This document shows positions 7,838 through 15,795 of a stretch of DNA of 19,519 nt, piece by piece. The notes under the pieces are model-generated. The model did not search any database. It was not told where the DNA came from and was given only the letters and a program-made list of their open reading frames with translations. Made by a program: the position numbers and the translations under genes. The stretch is from Rhodococcus sp. IITR03. GTDB lineage: Bacteria; Actinomycetota; Actinomycetes; Mycobacteriales; Mycobacteriaceae. Every line of letters begins with the position of its first letter. Position 1 is the first letter of the stretch. The DNA lies in the NCBI GenBank assembly GCA_001017865.1, contig LATQ01000001.1:2636535-2656053 (forward strand). Direction: 5' to 3'.

Positions 7838-9148
7838 TCACACGGACTGCGGTTCGCGCAGCACCCACGTCGCCGTCGAGGGTCGTGATCACGAACTCCC
7901 CGCCCGGGCCGACGCCGGTGCCGACCGGCAATCCGGTGGAGGGATCGAGCGGTTCCTCCTCGAGCGTCGCGCCGTCCGTGAGATCGAGCACCGCCGCTGC
8001 GAGACCCCGATCGCCGTCGACGACCACATAGGCCCGGCCGTCGGCGGTCACCGCCGGCGCACCGTACGGGGTCACGTCCGCCCGTTCCCACTCGACCTCG
8101 ACGCTGTCGCCGGCGTCGCGCAGGGTCGTCAGCGGGGCGCTGCCGTCGGCCGACGCGAGGAGCAGCAGTCCGTCCTCGGTGACGGCGGGACCGAGCGCCG
8201 TGGGACGGCCGGTCTCGTGGGTCCATCGCGCTTCGCCCGTCTCGGTGTCGAGCGCCCACAGGGCACCCTCCCGTCGTGGACGTAGACGGTCGAACCGTCC
8301 GCGGACAGAACCGGACTCGTCACCGCACCTCCGGGGAGGTCGGGTACCGACCACTCCTCGGACACCACGGCGTCGTCACCGGCCGTGTAGCGCACCGCCA
8401 CGAGCGCAGACCTGTCCGCACCCGGACGCCACACTGTGACGAAGACGCGGTCGGTGGAGGTGTCGACGGCCGGGGTGGTGGCGACCGGGCAGTCCGCCGA
8501 GCCACCGAAGCAGGCGGGCAGACCGTGATCGCTCGCGAGTCGCGGCAGGTTCTGTCCGTCCTCGACGGTCGGCACCGGCACGAGATCGAACAGCGGTGCC
8601 TCGAGGTGTCCCGTCTGCGGGTCGACGACGTTGACCTGACCGAAATGCGTGACCACCAACAAGCTTCCGTCGGAGGTGAACTGTGCGCTGCGGGGGCTGC
8701 CGCTCACGGGAATGCGCCAGCGACGCTGGCCGTGCTCGTTGAACGACAGCAGTCCGCCGTCCTCACCGACGTAGATGTTCGCGACGCCGTCGGAGACGGG
8801 CGTGATCGTGGTGACGGCCGGGGCGAGACGCGTGCACCAGCGTTTACGGCCCGTGTCCATCTGGAAGGAGAACAGATTGCATCCGGCTTCCGTCGCGGCC
8901 GTCACCGAGACCTGGCCGTTGGCCGCGATGCCGGCGGGGGAGCCGACCGGGCCGCCCAGCGGACGCGTCCAGCCGTCGGGGTCGTCGACGCTCTCGGCGG
9001 TCGCGGTGTTGCTGTTGCGGGCATCGGAGTGCCGTCCCGGCCAGCCACCACTCGACAACACGTCGTCGGTGCCGGCCCCACCGCCGCACGCGCTCAGCGC
9101 GAAGACCACCGTCAGCGCCGGGACCGCGGTCCGCAGGACACCCCGCAT
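7838..9148 (-). CDS. PQQ-like beta-propeller lipoprotein (Rv3035 counterpart)
   Basis: About 437 residues after repair. It begins with a lipoprotein signal: a basic start (MRGVLR), a hydrophobic core, and the lipobox LSAC with Cys at about residue 21 followed by Gly residues, so it should be anchored on the outer face of the cytoplasmic membrane. The mature part has repeated blades of outer-membrane-protein-B/PQQ type (GGLLSFNEHGQRRWRIP, GALWALDTETGEARW). No catalytic dehydrogenase motif is evident, so a binding or scaffold role is likely. The ATG at 9148-9146 has GGAGGA 8 nt upstream; the GTG at 9151 is the alternative. One C is missing in the run at 8270-8272. Near 7863-7869 a net loss of two bases would restore an ending VWVLREPQSV and a stop at 7838. 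Without that second repair the frame runs on with an unconvincing Arg-rich tail to 7761, overlapping the convergent gene. Confidence 0.82.
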
Positions 9149-9229
9149 CACTCAACTCCTCCACAGGCGAACGATTCGACGTGTCAGCGTATCGGGCCGG
9201 GGGTCGTGAGCCGCGAACGAGGCGGACCG

Positions 9230-9241
9230 TAGGCTGCCCCT
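9230..9241 (+). promoter_or_regulatory. Candidate -10 box for a leaderless transcript
   Basis: TAGGCT (9230-9235) matches the actinobacterial -10 form TANNNT and ends 6 nt before the ATG at 9242, the spacing expected when transcription starts at the start codon. The AGG inside it is 8 nt from the ATG and could instead act as a short ribosome-binding site. No good -35 box is seen. Confidence 0.35.
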
Positions 9242-9999
9242 ATGACGAGCATGTGGGGTGCACCTCTGACGGCGAGGTGGCGCGGGTCCCGTCGCAGGGA
9301 TCCCGAACAGGCACGATTCCTGACGCTGTCCTCTCTGAAGTGGGTGCTGGACAACAAGGCGTACACGCCTGGTACCTGGTCCGGTACTACCGCCTGGCGA
9401 AGTTCCGGCTGGCCAATCCGCACGTGGTGCTGCGCGGCATGGTCTTCCTGGGCAAGAACGTCGAGATCCACGCGACTCCCGAACTGTCGCGCCTCGAGAT
9501 CGGCCGCTGGGTCCACATCGGCGACGGCAACGCCATCCGCTGCCACGAGGGCTCGCTCCGGATCGGCGACAAGGTCGTCTTCGGCAAGGACAACGTCGTC
9601 AACACCTATCTCGACATCGAGATCGGCGCGTCCACGCTGGTCGCCGACTGGTGCTACATCTGCGACTTCGACCACCGCACCGAGGACGTCACCTACCCGA
9701 TCAAGGACCAGGGCATCGTGAAGAGCCCCGTCCGGATCGGTCCGGACACCTGGATCGCCGCGAAGGTGACCGTGCTCCGCGGCACCCGGGTCGGCCGCGG
9801 TTCGGTGCTCGGAGCGCACGCGGTCGTCAAGGGCGACATCCCCGATTTCAGTATCGCGGTGGGTTCGCCCGCCAAGGTCGTGAAGAACCGTAAGGTGGCG
9901 TGGGAGAGCGCCGCTGCCGAGCGTGCCGCCCGGGAGGCGGCGCTCGCCGATATCGCACGGAAGAAGTCGGGAGACACGCCCGCGGACGTGCACCAGTAG
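9242..9999 (+). CDS. Left-handed beta-helix acyltransferase (Rv3034c counterpart)
   Basis: About 252 residues after one repair. From about residue 75 the protein shows hexapeptide repeats of the LbH acyltransferase fold (IGDGNAIRC, LRIGDKVVFG, IEIGASTLV, VRIGPDTWIAAKVTVLRGTRVG, GSVLGAHAVVKGDIP). It ends with the classical FSIAVGSPAKVV segment and a charged C-terminal helix. Such enzymes transfer acetyl or short acyl groups from acyl-CoA to sugars as trimers. Rv3034c has been proposed as the acyltransferase that decorates MGLP, so the same role is the best guess here. The N-terminal 43 residues (MTSMWGAP to NKAYTP) are in another frame; restoring one C at 9368-9369 (GCCTGG to GCCCTGG) joins YTPWYLVRYYRLAKF. 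The start ATG is at 9242; an in-frame ATG at 9251 is the alternative. Confidence 0.84.
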
Positions 10000-10031
10000 C
10001 GACGCGGGCCGGACACTGTCGGGGGACAGCA

Positions 10032-11533
10032 ATGGAGTACTCGGAGTATCGGAGTCACGACGCGACCGGCCTCGCCGAACTCGTCGCGACAGGGCAGGTG
10101 TCGGCGAGCGAACTGCTCGAGACCGCGATCGCGCGGCTCGACACGGTCGAACCGACACTGAACACCGTCGTCCGCAGGCTCGACGGCAAGGCCCGTGTCC
10201 GGGCACGCGAACCGCTCGACGGTCCGTTCGCCGGGGTGCCGTTCCTGCTCAAGGATCTGGGGCAGGATCTGGCCGGTGAGCCGACCTCCTGCGGTTCCCG
10301 CGTCCTCGCGGACCTGCCGATGGACGAGAACTCGGTGATCGTCGACCGGTGGCTCGGAGCGGGCCTGGTCCCGTTCGCCAAGACCAACACCCCCGAGTTC
10401 GGGGCGAAGGGCATCACCGAACCCGAGGCCTTCGGGGCCACCCGCAACCCGTGGGATCCGTCGGTGACGCCGGGCGGGTCGTCGGGTGGTTCCGCTGCCG
10501 CGGTCGCGGCCGGGGTCGTCCCGGCCGCCGGAGCGAGCGACGGAGGCGGCTCCATCCGCATTCCCGCCGCCTGCTGCGGGCTCCTCGGGCTCAAGCCCGG
10601 TCGCGGACTCGTGCCCACCGGTATGCGCGGCGGGGAACCGCTGCACGGGGCGGCCACCAACGGGTGATCTGCCGGACGGTGCGCGACGCCGCTGCCTTCC
10701 TCGACGTCATGGCGGGTCCGTATGCGGGTGGGCCGTATCTCGTCGAGCGTGCGCAGTCGTACGCGGAGGCCGCGCGCTCGGCGCCGAAGCGGTTGCGGAT
10801 CGGATACGAGACCGCGTCACCGATCGGGACGCCGGTCGATCAGGAGGCGAAGGCCGCGGTCGATGCTGCCGTCGCGGTGCTCGAGGAACTCGGCCATCAC
10901 GTCGAACCCGCCTCGACGGGTATCGACGAACGGCGCCTCGCCGAGGACTTCCTCACCATGTGGTTCGCCACGGCCGCCGCGGAGGTCGCCAAGGCCTGCC
11001 GTCTCACCGGAGCGCGACCCGAGGACTTCGAGTTCGACACCCGCATCATCGCCGCTGTGGGCAAGTCGACCTCGGCGTCGGACTACATTGCGGCCCATGC
11101 CCGCTGGGCCGAGTACGCGAGCGGTCTCGCGCAGTTCCACGAACGCTACGATCTGCTGCTCACGCCGACACTCGCCTTCCCGCCGTCGCGCATCGGCGAA
11201 CTCGACACGCCCCGCTGGATGCGGCGTGCCGGTGAGGCGCTCCTGCGGACCCGCACCGCGTGGATCGCGACCCGGGCCGGTTTCATCGACCGGGTGGTGG
11301 ACGACAATCTGGGCCGCACCCCTTACACGCAGCTGGCCAATATCACCGGACGCCCGGCGATCTCGGTGCCGTTGCACTGGACGGCGTCCGGTCTGCCGCT
11401 CGGGGTGCAGTTCGTCGGCCCACTCGGTGGGGAGGGCCTGCTCCTCGCCCTCGCAGGCGAACTCGAACAGGCCCGGCCGTGGTTCGATCGGCAGCCGCCG
11501 CTCGCTCCCGCCGAGTTGCGCACCGCGTCCTGA
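10032..11533 (+). CDS. Amidase (amidase signature family)
   Basis: About 500 residues after one repair, normal for the family. The Ser-cisSer-Lys triad is visible: Lys in VPFLLKDLG (~72-80), the cis-Ser in GGSSGGSAAAVA (~152-163) and the nucleophile Ser in SDGGGSIRIPA (~176-186). These enzymes hydrolyse carboxamides to acid and ammonia; the substrate of this one cannot be deduced. One G is missing in the run at 10662-10664 (AACGGGTGA for AACGGGGTGA), which creates a false stop at the junction before VICRTVRDAAAFLDVM. The ATG at 10032 follows GGGGGACAGCA, a reasonable ribosome-binding site. It starts 32 nt after the beta-helix gene and is convergent with the GNAT gene, stops 13 nt apart. I do not recall an amidase here in M. 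tuberculosis, so this looks like a lineage-specific insertion. Confidence 0.88.
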
Positions 11534-11546
11534 GACGGGAGTCGAC

Positions 11547-12089
11547 TCAGGATCGGCGCAGAGCCTTCCGATACACGACCGTCTCGCACGGAACCGCAAG
11601 CACCTGAACGAGTTCCGGATGGCGCGTATCGAGGGGCGCGGGCTCCTCCGGCACGTACCCGAGCCGGGTGTAGAGCCGGTCGAGGAACACCTTCGACTCG
11701 TGTGAGGTGTCGCGCGGACGGATCACCTCGAGTTGCATCGTCTCGAAACCTCGCTCGGCGAACTCCGTCTCGACGGTGTCGATCAGGAGGCGGCCGACGC
11801 CCGTGCCGCGGACCTTCGGGTCGGAGGCGAGCATCCCGAACTCGGCCGTCGTCGCGTCGACCGGAGTCACGCGGATGCAGCCGACCACCCGGCCGTGCGA
11901 GCGGGCGATGCGGATGCTGCCCTCCTGCGCGTACCGGGTGATCTCGTCCGTGTCGGTCCGTGTGGTGCCCGGTACCCACATGCCGTCCTCGGCCACCGCG
12001 TAGACGGCGTTGAGCAGTTCGGTGACGGCGACGATGTCGGATTCGTGGGGTTCGAGGCGCTCGACCTCGACCGTGTGCTGCTCGTTCAT
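11547..12089 (-). CDS. GNAT family N-acetyltransferase at the end of the MGLP operon
   Basis: An intact 180-residue GNAT with no apparent frameshift. The acetyl-CoA loop is DPKVRGTGVGRLLIDTV (~89-105). An N-terminal segment EITRYAQEGSIRIARSHGRVVGCIRV and a segment MQLEVIRPRDTSHESKVFLDRLYTRLGY follow the usual alpha/beta order. The ATG at 12089 overlaps the stop of the glucosyltransferase gene as ATGA (12089-12086), so it is translated as the fourth cistron of the MGLP operon. The usual C-terminal helix is followed by a short extension. The substrate is unknown. Context makes a glucan, a glucan precursor or an operon protein the candidates to test. A general antibiotic- or amino-acid-type GNAT placed here by chance is the alternative. 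Confidence 0.88.
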   Translation of the reverse strand: MNEQHTVEVERLEPHESDIVAVTELLNAVYAVAEDGMWVPGTTRTDTDEITRYAQEGSIRIARSHGRVVGCIRVTPVDATTAEFGMLASDPKVRGTGVGRLLIDTVETEFAERGFETMQLEVIRPRDTSHESKVFLDRLYTRLGYVPEEPAPLDTRHPELVQVLAVPCETVVYRKALRRS

Positions 12090-13331
12090 CCGCGATCCGG
12101 GAGTGGACGTTGGGGAATCGTGGGGCGTGCGAGTGGGTGACGCACCCGCCGCTTCGCCGACGAGTAGACCTGCGCTGTCTCCTCGGCGACGCGGCGCCAG
12201 TCGAAGTCGTCGGTCAGTCCGTGCGCGGGCGGCCGCGCACGTACTGCGCGGCCTCGGGATCGTCGAGGGTCTCCCGGACGGCCGAGACGAGTCCGGCCAC
12301 GTCGCCGGGCCGGAACGACAGTCCGGTCACGCCGTCGACCACGCTTCGCCCAGGCCACCGGCGGTGGACGCGATGAGCGGGGTACCCGCCGCCGCGGCCT
12401 CGAGGGCGATGATGCCGAACGGCTCGTACCGGCTCGGCAGCACGATCGCGTCGGCGCCGTGCAGCCAACCGAGCAGTTCGGTGTGGTCGAGGTTGCCGAG
12501 GAAACTCACCGAGCGCGCGACGCGGTGCACGCGTGCCTGCTCGCGCAGCCACTCGAACTGGGTGCCCTCACCGGCGACCACGAGGGTCGTGCCGGGATGC
12601 GAGCGGCGGATGCGGGGGAGCGCGGCGATCGCGTCCTGCACGCCCTTCTCGTATTCGAGGCGGCCGACGTACAGCAGTCGTGCCGGCCCGGGACGCGGTT
12701 CGCGGTCGCGGTACGACCAGGTGGTGATGTCGATGCCGTTGCGGATCACCGAGATCTCCGGCAGATCCGGACCGTACAACTCGGTGACCTCGTCGTGCAT
12801 CGACGCCGAACACGTGATGAGACGGTCGGATTCGTTGGCGAGCCACCACTCGACGGAATGCACCTGCCGGTTGATCCGGCCCGACAGCCAGCCGCTGTGG
12901 CGACCGGCCTCGGTCGCGTGCAGGGTCGACACGAGCGGCACGTCGAAGTACTCGGCCAGCGCGATCGCCGGGTGGGCGACGAGCCAATCGTGGGCGTGGA
13001 CGACGTCCGGACACCAACCCTCGCCGATGCCGCCGCGGCTCAGTCCGATCCCGGCGCGGACCATTGCGTGGCCCATCGCCAGTGTCCAGGCGATCATGTC
13101 CTCGCCGAAGTCGAAGTGGGGTGCGTCCTCCGCGACCGCGACTACGAGCACGCCGTCGGCGATGTGGCTGATCGTGGGGTGGGTCGACGCATCGGTGCCG
13201 GTCGGGCGACGTGACAGCACCACCACTTCGTTGCCCGCCGCGGCGAGTTCGGTGGCGAGGTGGTGGACGTGTCTGCCCAGGCCGCCGACGACGACGGGTG
13301 GGTACTCCCATGAGACGAGCAGGATCTTCAT
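12086..13331 (-). CDS. Alpha-1,4-glucosyltransferase for MGLP (GT4, Rv3032 counterpart)
   Basis: Repaired length is 415 residues, close to Rv3032. It is a GT-B enzyme: the N-terminal motif MKILLVSWEYPPVVVGGLG includes the Gly-rich acceptor/donor loop; VVHAHDWL (~108-115) and LLYVGRLEYEKGV (~229-241) follow; the donor site shows EPFGIIALE with the two Glu of the E-x7-E motif (~318-326). Rv3032 elongates the alpha-1,4-glucan of MGLP and also contributes to glycogen-like glucan, so the same role is expected. Two single-base losses break the C-terminus: one C near 12342 (GACCACGC for GACCACCGC) and one in the G run at 12227-12229. After repair the protein ends in a helix (DDFDWRRVAEETAQVY), typical of the family, and a short basic tail. 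Its ATG overlaps the GH57 stop, and its stop overlaps the GNAT start. Confidence 0.9.
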
Positions 13332-14869
13332 CGGGGGCCTCCGTGGCGTCCGGGCAGTCGTCGGGCGTCGAGTCCTGGGAAGAGATTGTCGGCGCGGTTC
13401 CATCCGTCGGCCAGACGCTGTGCCGTCTCGGTGCGTCCGGAATCCACCGCCTCGGCGATCTCACGCAGGGCGTGGGCGTGTTTGTGCGCGCGGTCGCGGG
13501 CGTAGGCGGCGGCGGTGTCCTTGCTGACCATGAACGCCCAGTCGCTGGAGACCGTCAGCAGCGCTTCGCGCACCATCTGGTCGTGCACGCGGTTGCGGAG
13601 CGCGACCGACGACGTGCTCTGCTCGCGGGACTTGTCGATGCTGTCGAGGGTCGTGCGCACCACCTCGTCGTTGAGACGCACGAGATCGGCGACCTGGTCG
13701 CCGGCCCAGACCCGCCAGTCCTTGCCCGACCCCCACGACGAGTTCTCGAGATCGACGGAGGCACCGACGTATCCGCGGTCGCGCGCATCGGCGAGTACCC
13801 ACCTCGATGCCGGCCTCGGGAAGAGCGCGGAGCAGTCGTTCGAGGAAGATCGGGCCCTCGAACACCAGTGGCCGAACAGTTCCGTGTCGAAGGCCGCGAC
13901 GACGAGTGCGTCCCGGCCGATGCGGTCGGATTCGCTGCGCAGTCGCTGCCGGACGGTCTCGACGAAGTCGGCGACGTGCCGGTCGACGGCCTGTGACGCG
14001 AGTTCGGGGTCGTAGGGGGCCTTCTCGTGGGAGGGCACCGTGCGGCCCGTGACGCGGGACGGCTTGAGTCCGGTGTCGTGGCAGTAGGTGTGGAAGTCGC
14101 GGTAGGCGGAGTGGCCGGGATAGCCGGACTTCGGCGACCACACGCGATACGAGACTTGCAGGTCGCGGCCGAAACACACGACGTCCGAGTCGCGGACCGT
14201 GCGGCCGAGCGAGGTGTCGCCGCGCAGCGCGGGACCGTCGACCATGAAGTGCTCGACTCCCGCTGCGGCGTAACCCTTCTCCATGCCCGGGGTGTAACCG
14301 CATTCCGGACCCCAGATGCCGCGCGGGTGATGGTTCCAGCGGGCGTGCGCGTCGGCGAGACCCTCGGACAGGGAGAAGGCGCGCAGTCGCGGGTCGAGGA
14401 GGGGCTGGAACGGATGGGCGAGGGGGCCACCGAGCAGTTCGATCGCGTCGGCGTCGATCAGTTGTCGCACGACGGGGGATCCGCCGTGGCGCCAATGGGT
14501 TTCGAAGTCCTCCAGTGCGGCAGTGGCGGCGCGGTGCTCGCGGGCGCCGAGCGCGCGGTAGGACTCCTCCCGCATGCCGGCGGCCTCGTGCGCGCGCAGC
14601 TGCCAGTTGCCGAGCCAGTGGTGCATTCCGGCCAGTGCGTCGTCGAGTTGCGCGGCCAGTACCGGGGTGATGCCGAGTGTGAGCATCCGGGTCCGGCCTT
14701 CGGCGGCGAGCCGCCGCAGGACGTCGGTGACGGGCAGATAGGTCGCTGCCCACGACTGGTAGAGCCATTCCTCGCCGACTGGCCACCGGCCGTGATGGGC
14801 GAGCCACGGGAGGTGGGAGTGGAGGACGAGCGCGAACATGCCGGGTTCGCGAGATGATGCGGCACTCAC
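13328..14869 (-). CDS. GH57 alpha-1,4-glucan branching enzyme (Rv3031 counterpart)
   Basis: About 513-514 residues after repair. GH57 motifs are visible in order: HSHLPW near the start (~16-21), GIWGPECGYTPGME with the nucleophile Glu (~183), and AFDTELFGHWW with the acid/base Asp (~325-335). A helical DUF1957-type C-terminal domain follows. Such enzymes cut alpha-1,4-glucan and rejoin it as alpha-1,6 branches. About 22 residues directly after FGHW are out of frame. One G is missing near 13863 (TGGTGTTC for TGGTGGTTC). The original frame returns near 13796-13800 through either one extra base or two missing bases; which one is unclear. The starting GTG at 14869 overlaps the methyltransferase stop (GTGA). 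A later in-frame ATG (MFALVLHSH) would leave an unusual gap, so GTG is preferred. Confidence 0.88.
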   Translation of the reverse strand: MSAASSREPGMFALVLHSHLPWLAHHGRWPVGEEWLYQSWAATYLPVTDVLRRLAAEGRTRMLTLGITPVLAAQLDDALAGMHHWLGNWQLRAHEAAGMREESYRALGAREHRAATAALEDFETHWRHGGSPVVRQLIDADAIELLGGPLAHPFQPLLDPRLRAFSLSEGLADAHARWNHHPRGIWGPECGYTPGMEKGYAAAGVEHFMVDGPALRGDTSLGRTVRDSDVVCFGRDLQVSYRVWSPKSGYPGHSAYRDFHTYCHDTGLKPSRVTGRTVPSHEKAPYDPELASQAVDRHVADFVETVRQRLRSESDRIGRDALVVAAFDTELFGHWCSRARSSSNDCSALFPRPASRWVLADARDRGYVGASVDLENSSWGSGKDWRVWAGDQVADLVRLNDEVVRTTLDSIDKSREQSTSSVALRNRVHDQMVREALLTVSSDWAFMVSKDTAAAYARDRAHKHAHALREIAEAVDSGRTETAQRLADGWNRADNLFPGLDARRLPGRHGGPR

Positions 14870-15663
14870 GGAGCGGTGTCCTTCGCTGCGGGGTCCTTCA
14901 CGGCGATCGCGACGAGATCGAGGCTGGCGTCGATGTTCTCGGGGACGATGGTGAAGTCGTCGGTGGAGACCATGGCGACGTCGGCGGTGAGATCGTCCGG
15001 CCACGGTTGTCCGGCGAGGGCGCGTTCGATCTGGCATCGATGAACGATCCGCCGTGCTTGGCATCGAGTGCGCGCAGCGTGGGGCCGTGGTGCACGCCGG
15101 TCATGAGTTCGACGCGGAAGCCGGCGTCCTCGAGAAGTTCGGTCAGTTCGGCAGCGTTCAGCTCACGGGTGTGGAAGGGGTTGAGCGGGGTGTCGCGGCC
15201 GGGGGAGAAGGTGATGCGGTTGGGAGTGCTGATCAGCAACTCGCCGCCGGGAGTGAGAACGCGGTGACACTCGCGTAGGAACTGTGTCTGATCCCACAGA
15301 TGCTCGATCACCTGGAAGTTCACGACCGTATCGACCGATTCGTCCTCGAGGGGAAGTTCGGCGAGATTTCCGTGCCGGATGTCCACGCGGGGGTAGCGCG
15401 CGCGGATGTGTGCGACGGCGCTCTCGTCGTAGTCGAGGCCGATCACGCGCGTCGCCACGTCGGCGATCATGTCGCTCCGTAGCCTTCGCCGGCACCGGCC
15501 TCGAGCACGGTCCGGTTCTCACAACGGGAGAGAAAGTGCTGGTAGACGACCTCGTGACGTCGGAACCAATAGTTCTCCTCGGCGATGCGGGGACCGTCCG
15601 TTCGCCGGTGAGGGGGAGGGTGTGCGCGTCATCGGCGCGGGCGGGGGTGTCGCTCACCGCCAC
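14866..15663 (-). CDS. SAM-dependent methyltransferase of the MGLP operon (Rv3030 counterpart)
   Basis: About 266 residues after three repairs. Class I methyltransferase features: motif I VLEAGAGEGYGADMIAD (~56-72), the acidic residue in VIGLDYDESAV (~76-86), motif IV VDTVVNFQVIEHLWD (~113-127) and the post-IV loop TPGGELLISTPNR. The counterpart Rv3030 is implicated by genetics in methylating MGLP glucose units. Missing bases: one C near 15588 (GATGCGGGG for GATGCCGGGG), one C near 15473 (ATGTCGC for ATGTCCGC) and one G at 15033-15034 (CTGGCA for CTGGGCA), all on the plus strand. The start is taken as GTG at 15663, 9 nt behind GGAGAGG. The in-frame GTG at 15657 lies 7 nt behind TAATGT and would be the leaderless alternative. 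It is the first gene of the operon. Confidence 0.85.
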
Positions 15664-15664
15664 G

Positions 15665-15670
15665 ACATTA
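15665..15670 (-). promoter_or_regulatory. Candidate -10 box of the MGLP operon
   Basis: On the minus strand TAATGT (15670-15665) fits TANNNT and lies 7 nt before the in-frame GTG at 15657. It would therefore suit a leaderless start there. No convincing -35 box is seen. The purine stretch GGAGAGG just upstream of it argues instead for an ordinary ribosome-binding site serving GTG 15663. Confidence 0.3.
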
Positions 15671-15759
15671 GACCTCTCCCCGGAGGGGTGGTCTCCGGTG
15701 TTCCAGATCACAGGTTTCGTCGTCCTTTCGTACGGCTATGGTGAACCGGGAATCCCGTC

Positions 15760-15779
15760 AAGTTACTGGCTGGTAACTT
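15760..15779. promoter_or_regulatory. Candidate operator upstream of etfBA (perfect inverted repeat)
   Basis: AAGTTACTGGCTGGTAACTT consists of perfect 7-nt arms (15760-15766 and 15773-15779) around a 6-nt spacer, in the 223-nt gap between the divergent MGLP operon and etfB. Size and symmetry are typical of TetR-family operators. It covers the putative -35 box of etfB, so a bound protein would block transcription. It is also about 90 nt upstream of the MGLP operon start and could act on both. Confidence 0.6.
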
Positions 15780-15792
15780 AGCGGCTGATAAT
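15763..15792 (+). promoter_or_regulatory. Candidate etfBA promoter
   Basis: TTACTG (15763-15768) and GATAAT (15787-15792) are separated by 18 nt and resemble -35 and -10 boxes. The overlapping TAATCT (15789-15794) also fits TANNNT. This stretch is clearly A/T-richer than the surrounding coding DNA. It implies an untranslated leader of about 85-90 nt before etfB. Confidence 0.5.
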
Positions 15793-15795
15793 CTA

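Larger units (their letters stand above)
11547..15663 (-). other. Predicted four-gene MGLP operon
   Basis: Four minus-strand genes are joined by 4-nt overlaps: methyltransferase to GH57 (GTGA at 14869-14866), GH57 to GT4 (ATGA at 13331-13328), GT4 to GNAT (ATGA at 12089-12086). The first three are counterparts of Rv3030, Rv3031 and Rv3032, the set known for methylglucose lipopolysaccharide, a cytoplasmic methylated alpha-1,4-glucan that binds long acyl chains. The overlaps imply coupled translation from one mRNA, driven from the gap at 15664-15886. Confidence 0.75.

Noticed and set aside
9184..10206. 340-codon minus-strand frame opposite the beta-helix gene
   Set aside because: Antisense to hexapeptide repeats; its Asp/Val-rich pattern is the mirror of those codons.
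11530..11550. CTGAG/CTCAG inverted repeat and the GAGTCGACTC palindrome between amidase and GNAT
   Set aside because: The arms include the two stop codons and are short. A terminator is possible but the evidence is weak.
12010..13527. 505-codon plus-strand frame opposite the glucosyltransferase
   Set aside because: Ser/Arg-rich shadow of a gene with a clear GT-B fold.
15747..15757. CGGGA/TCCCG repeat just upstream of the etfBA operator
   Set aside because: Five-nt arms in GC-rich DNA are expected often by chance.
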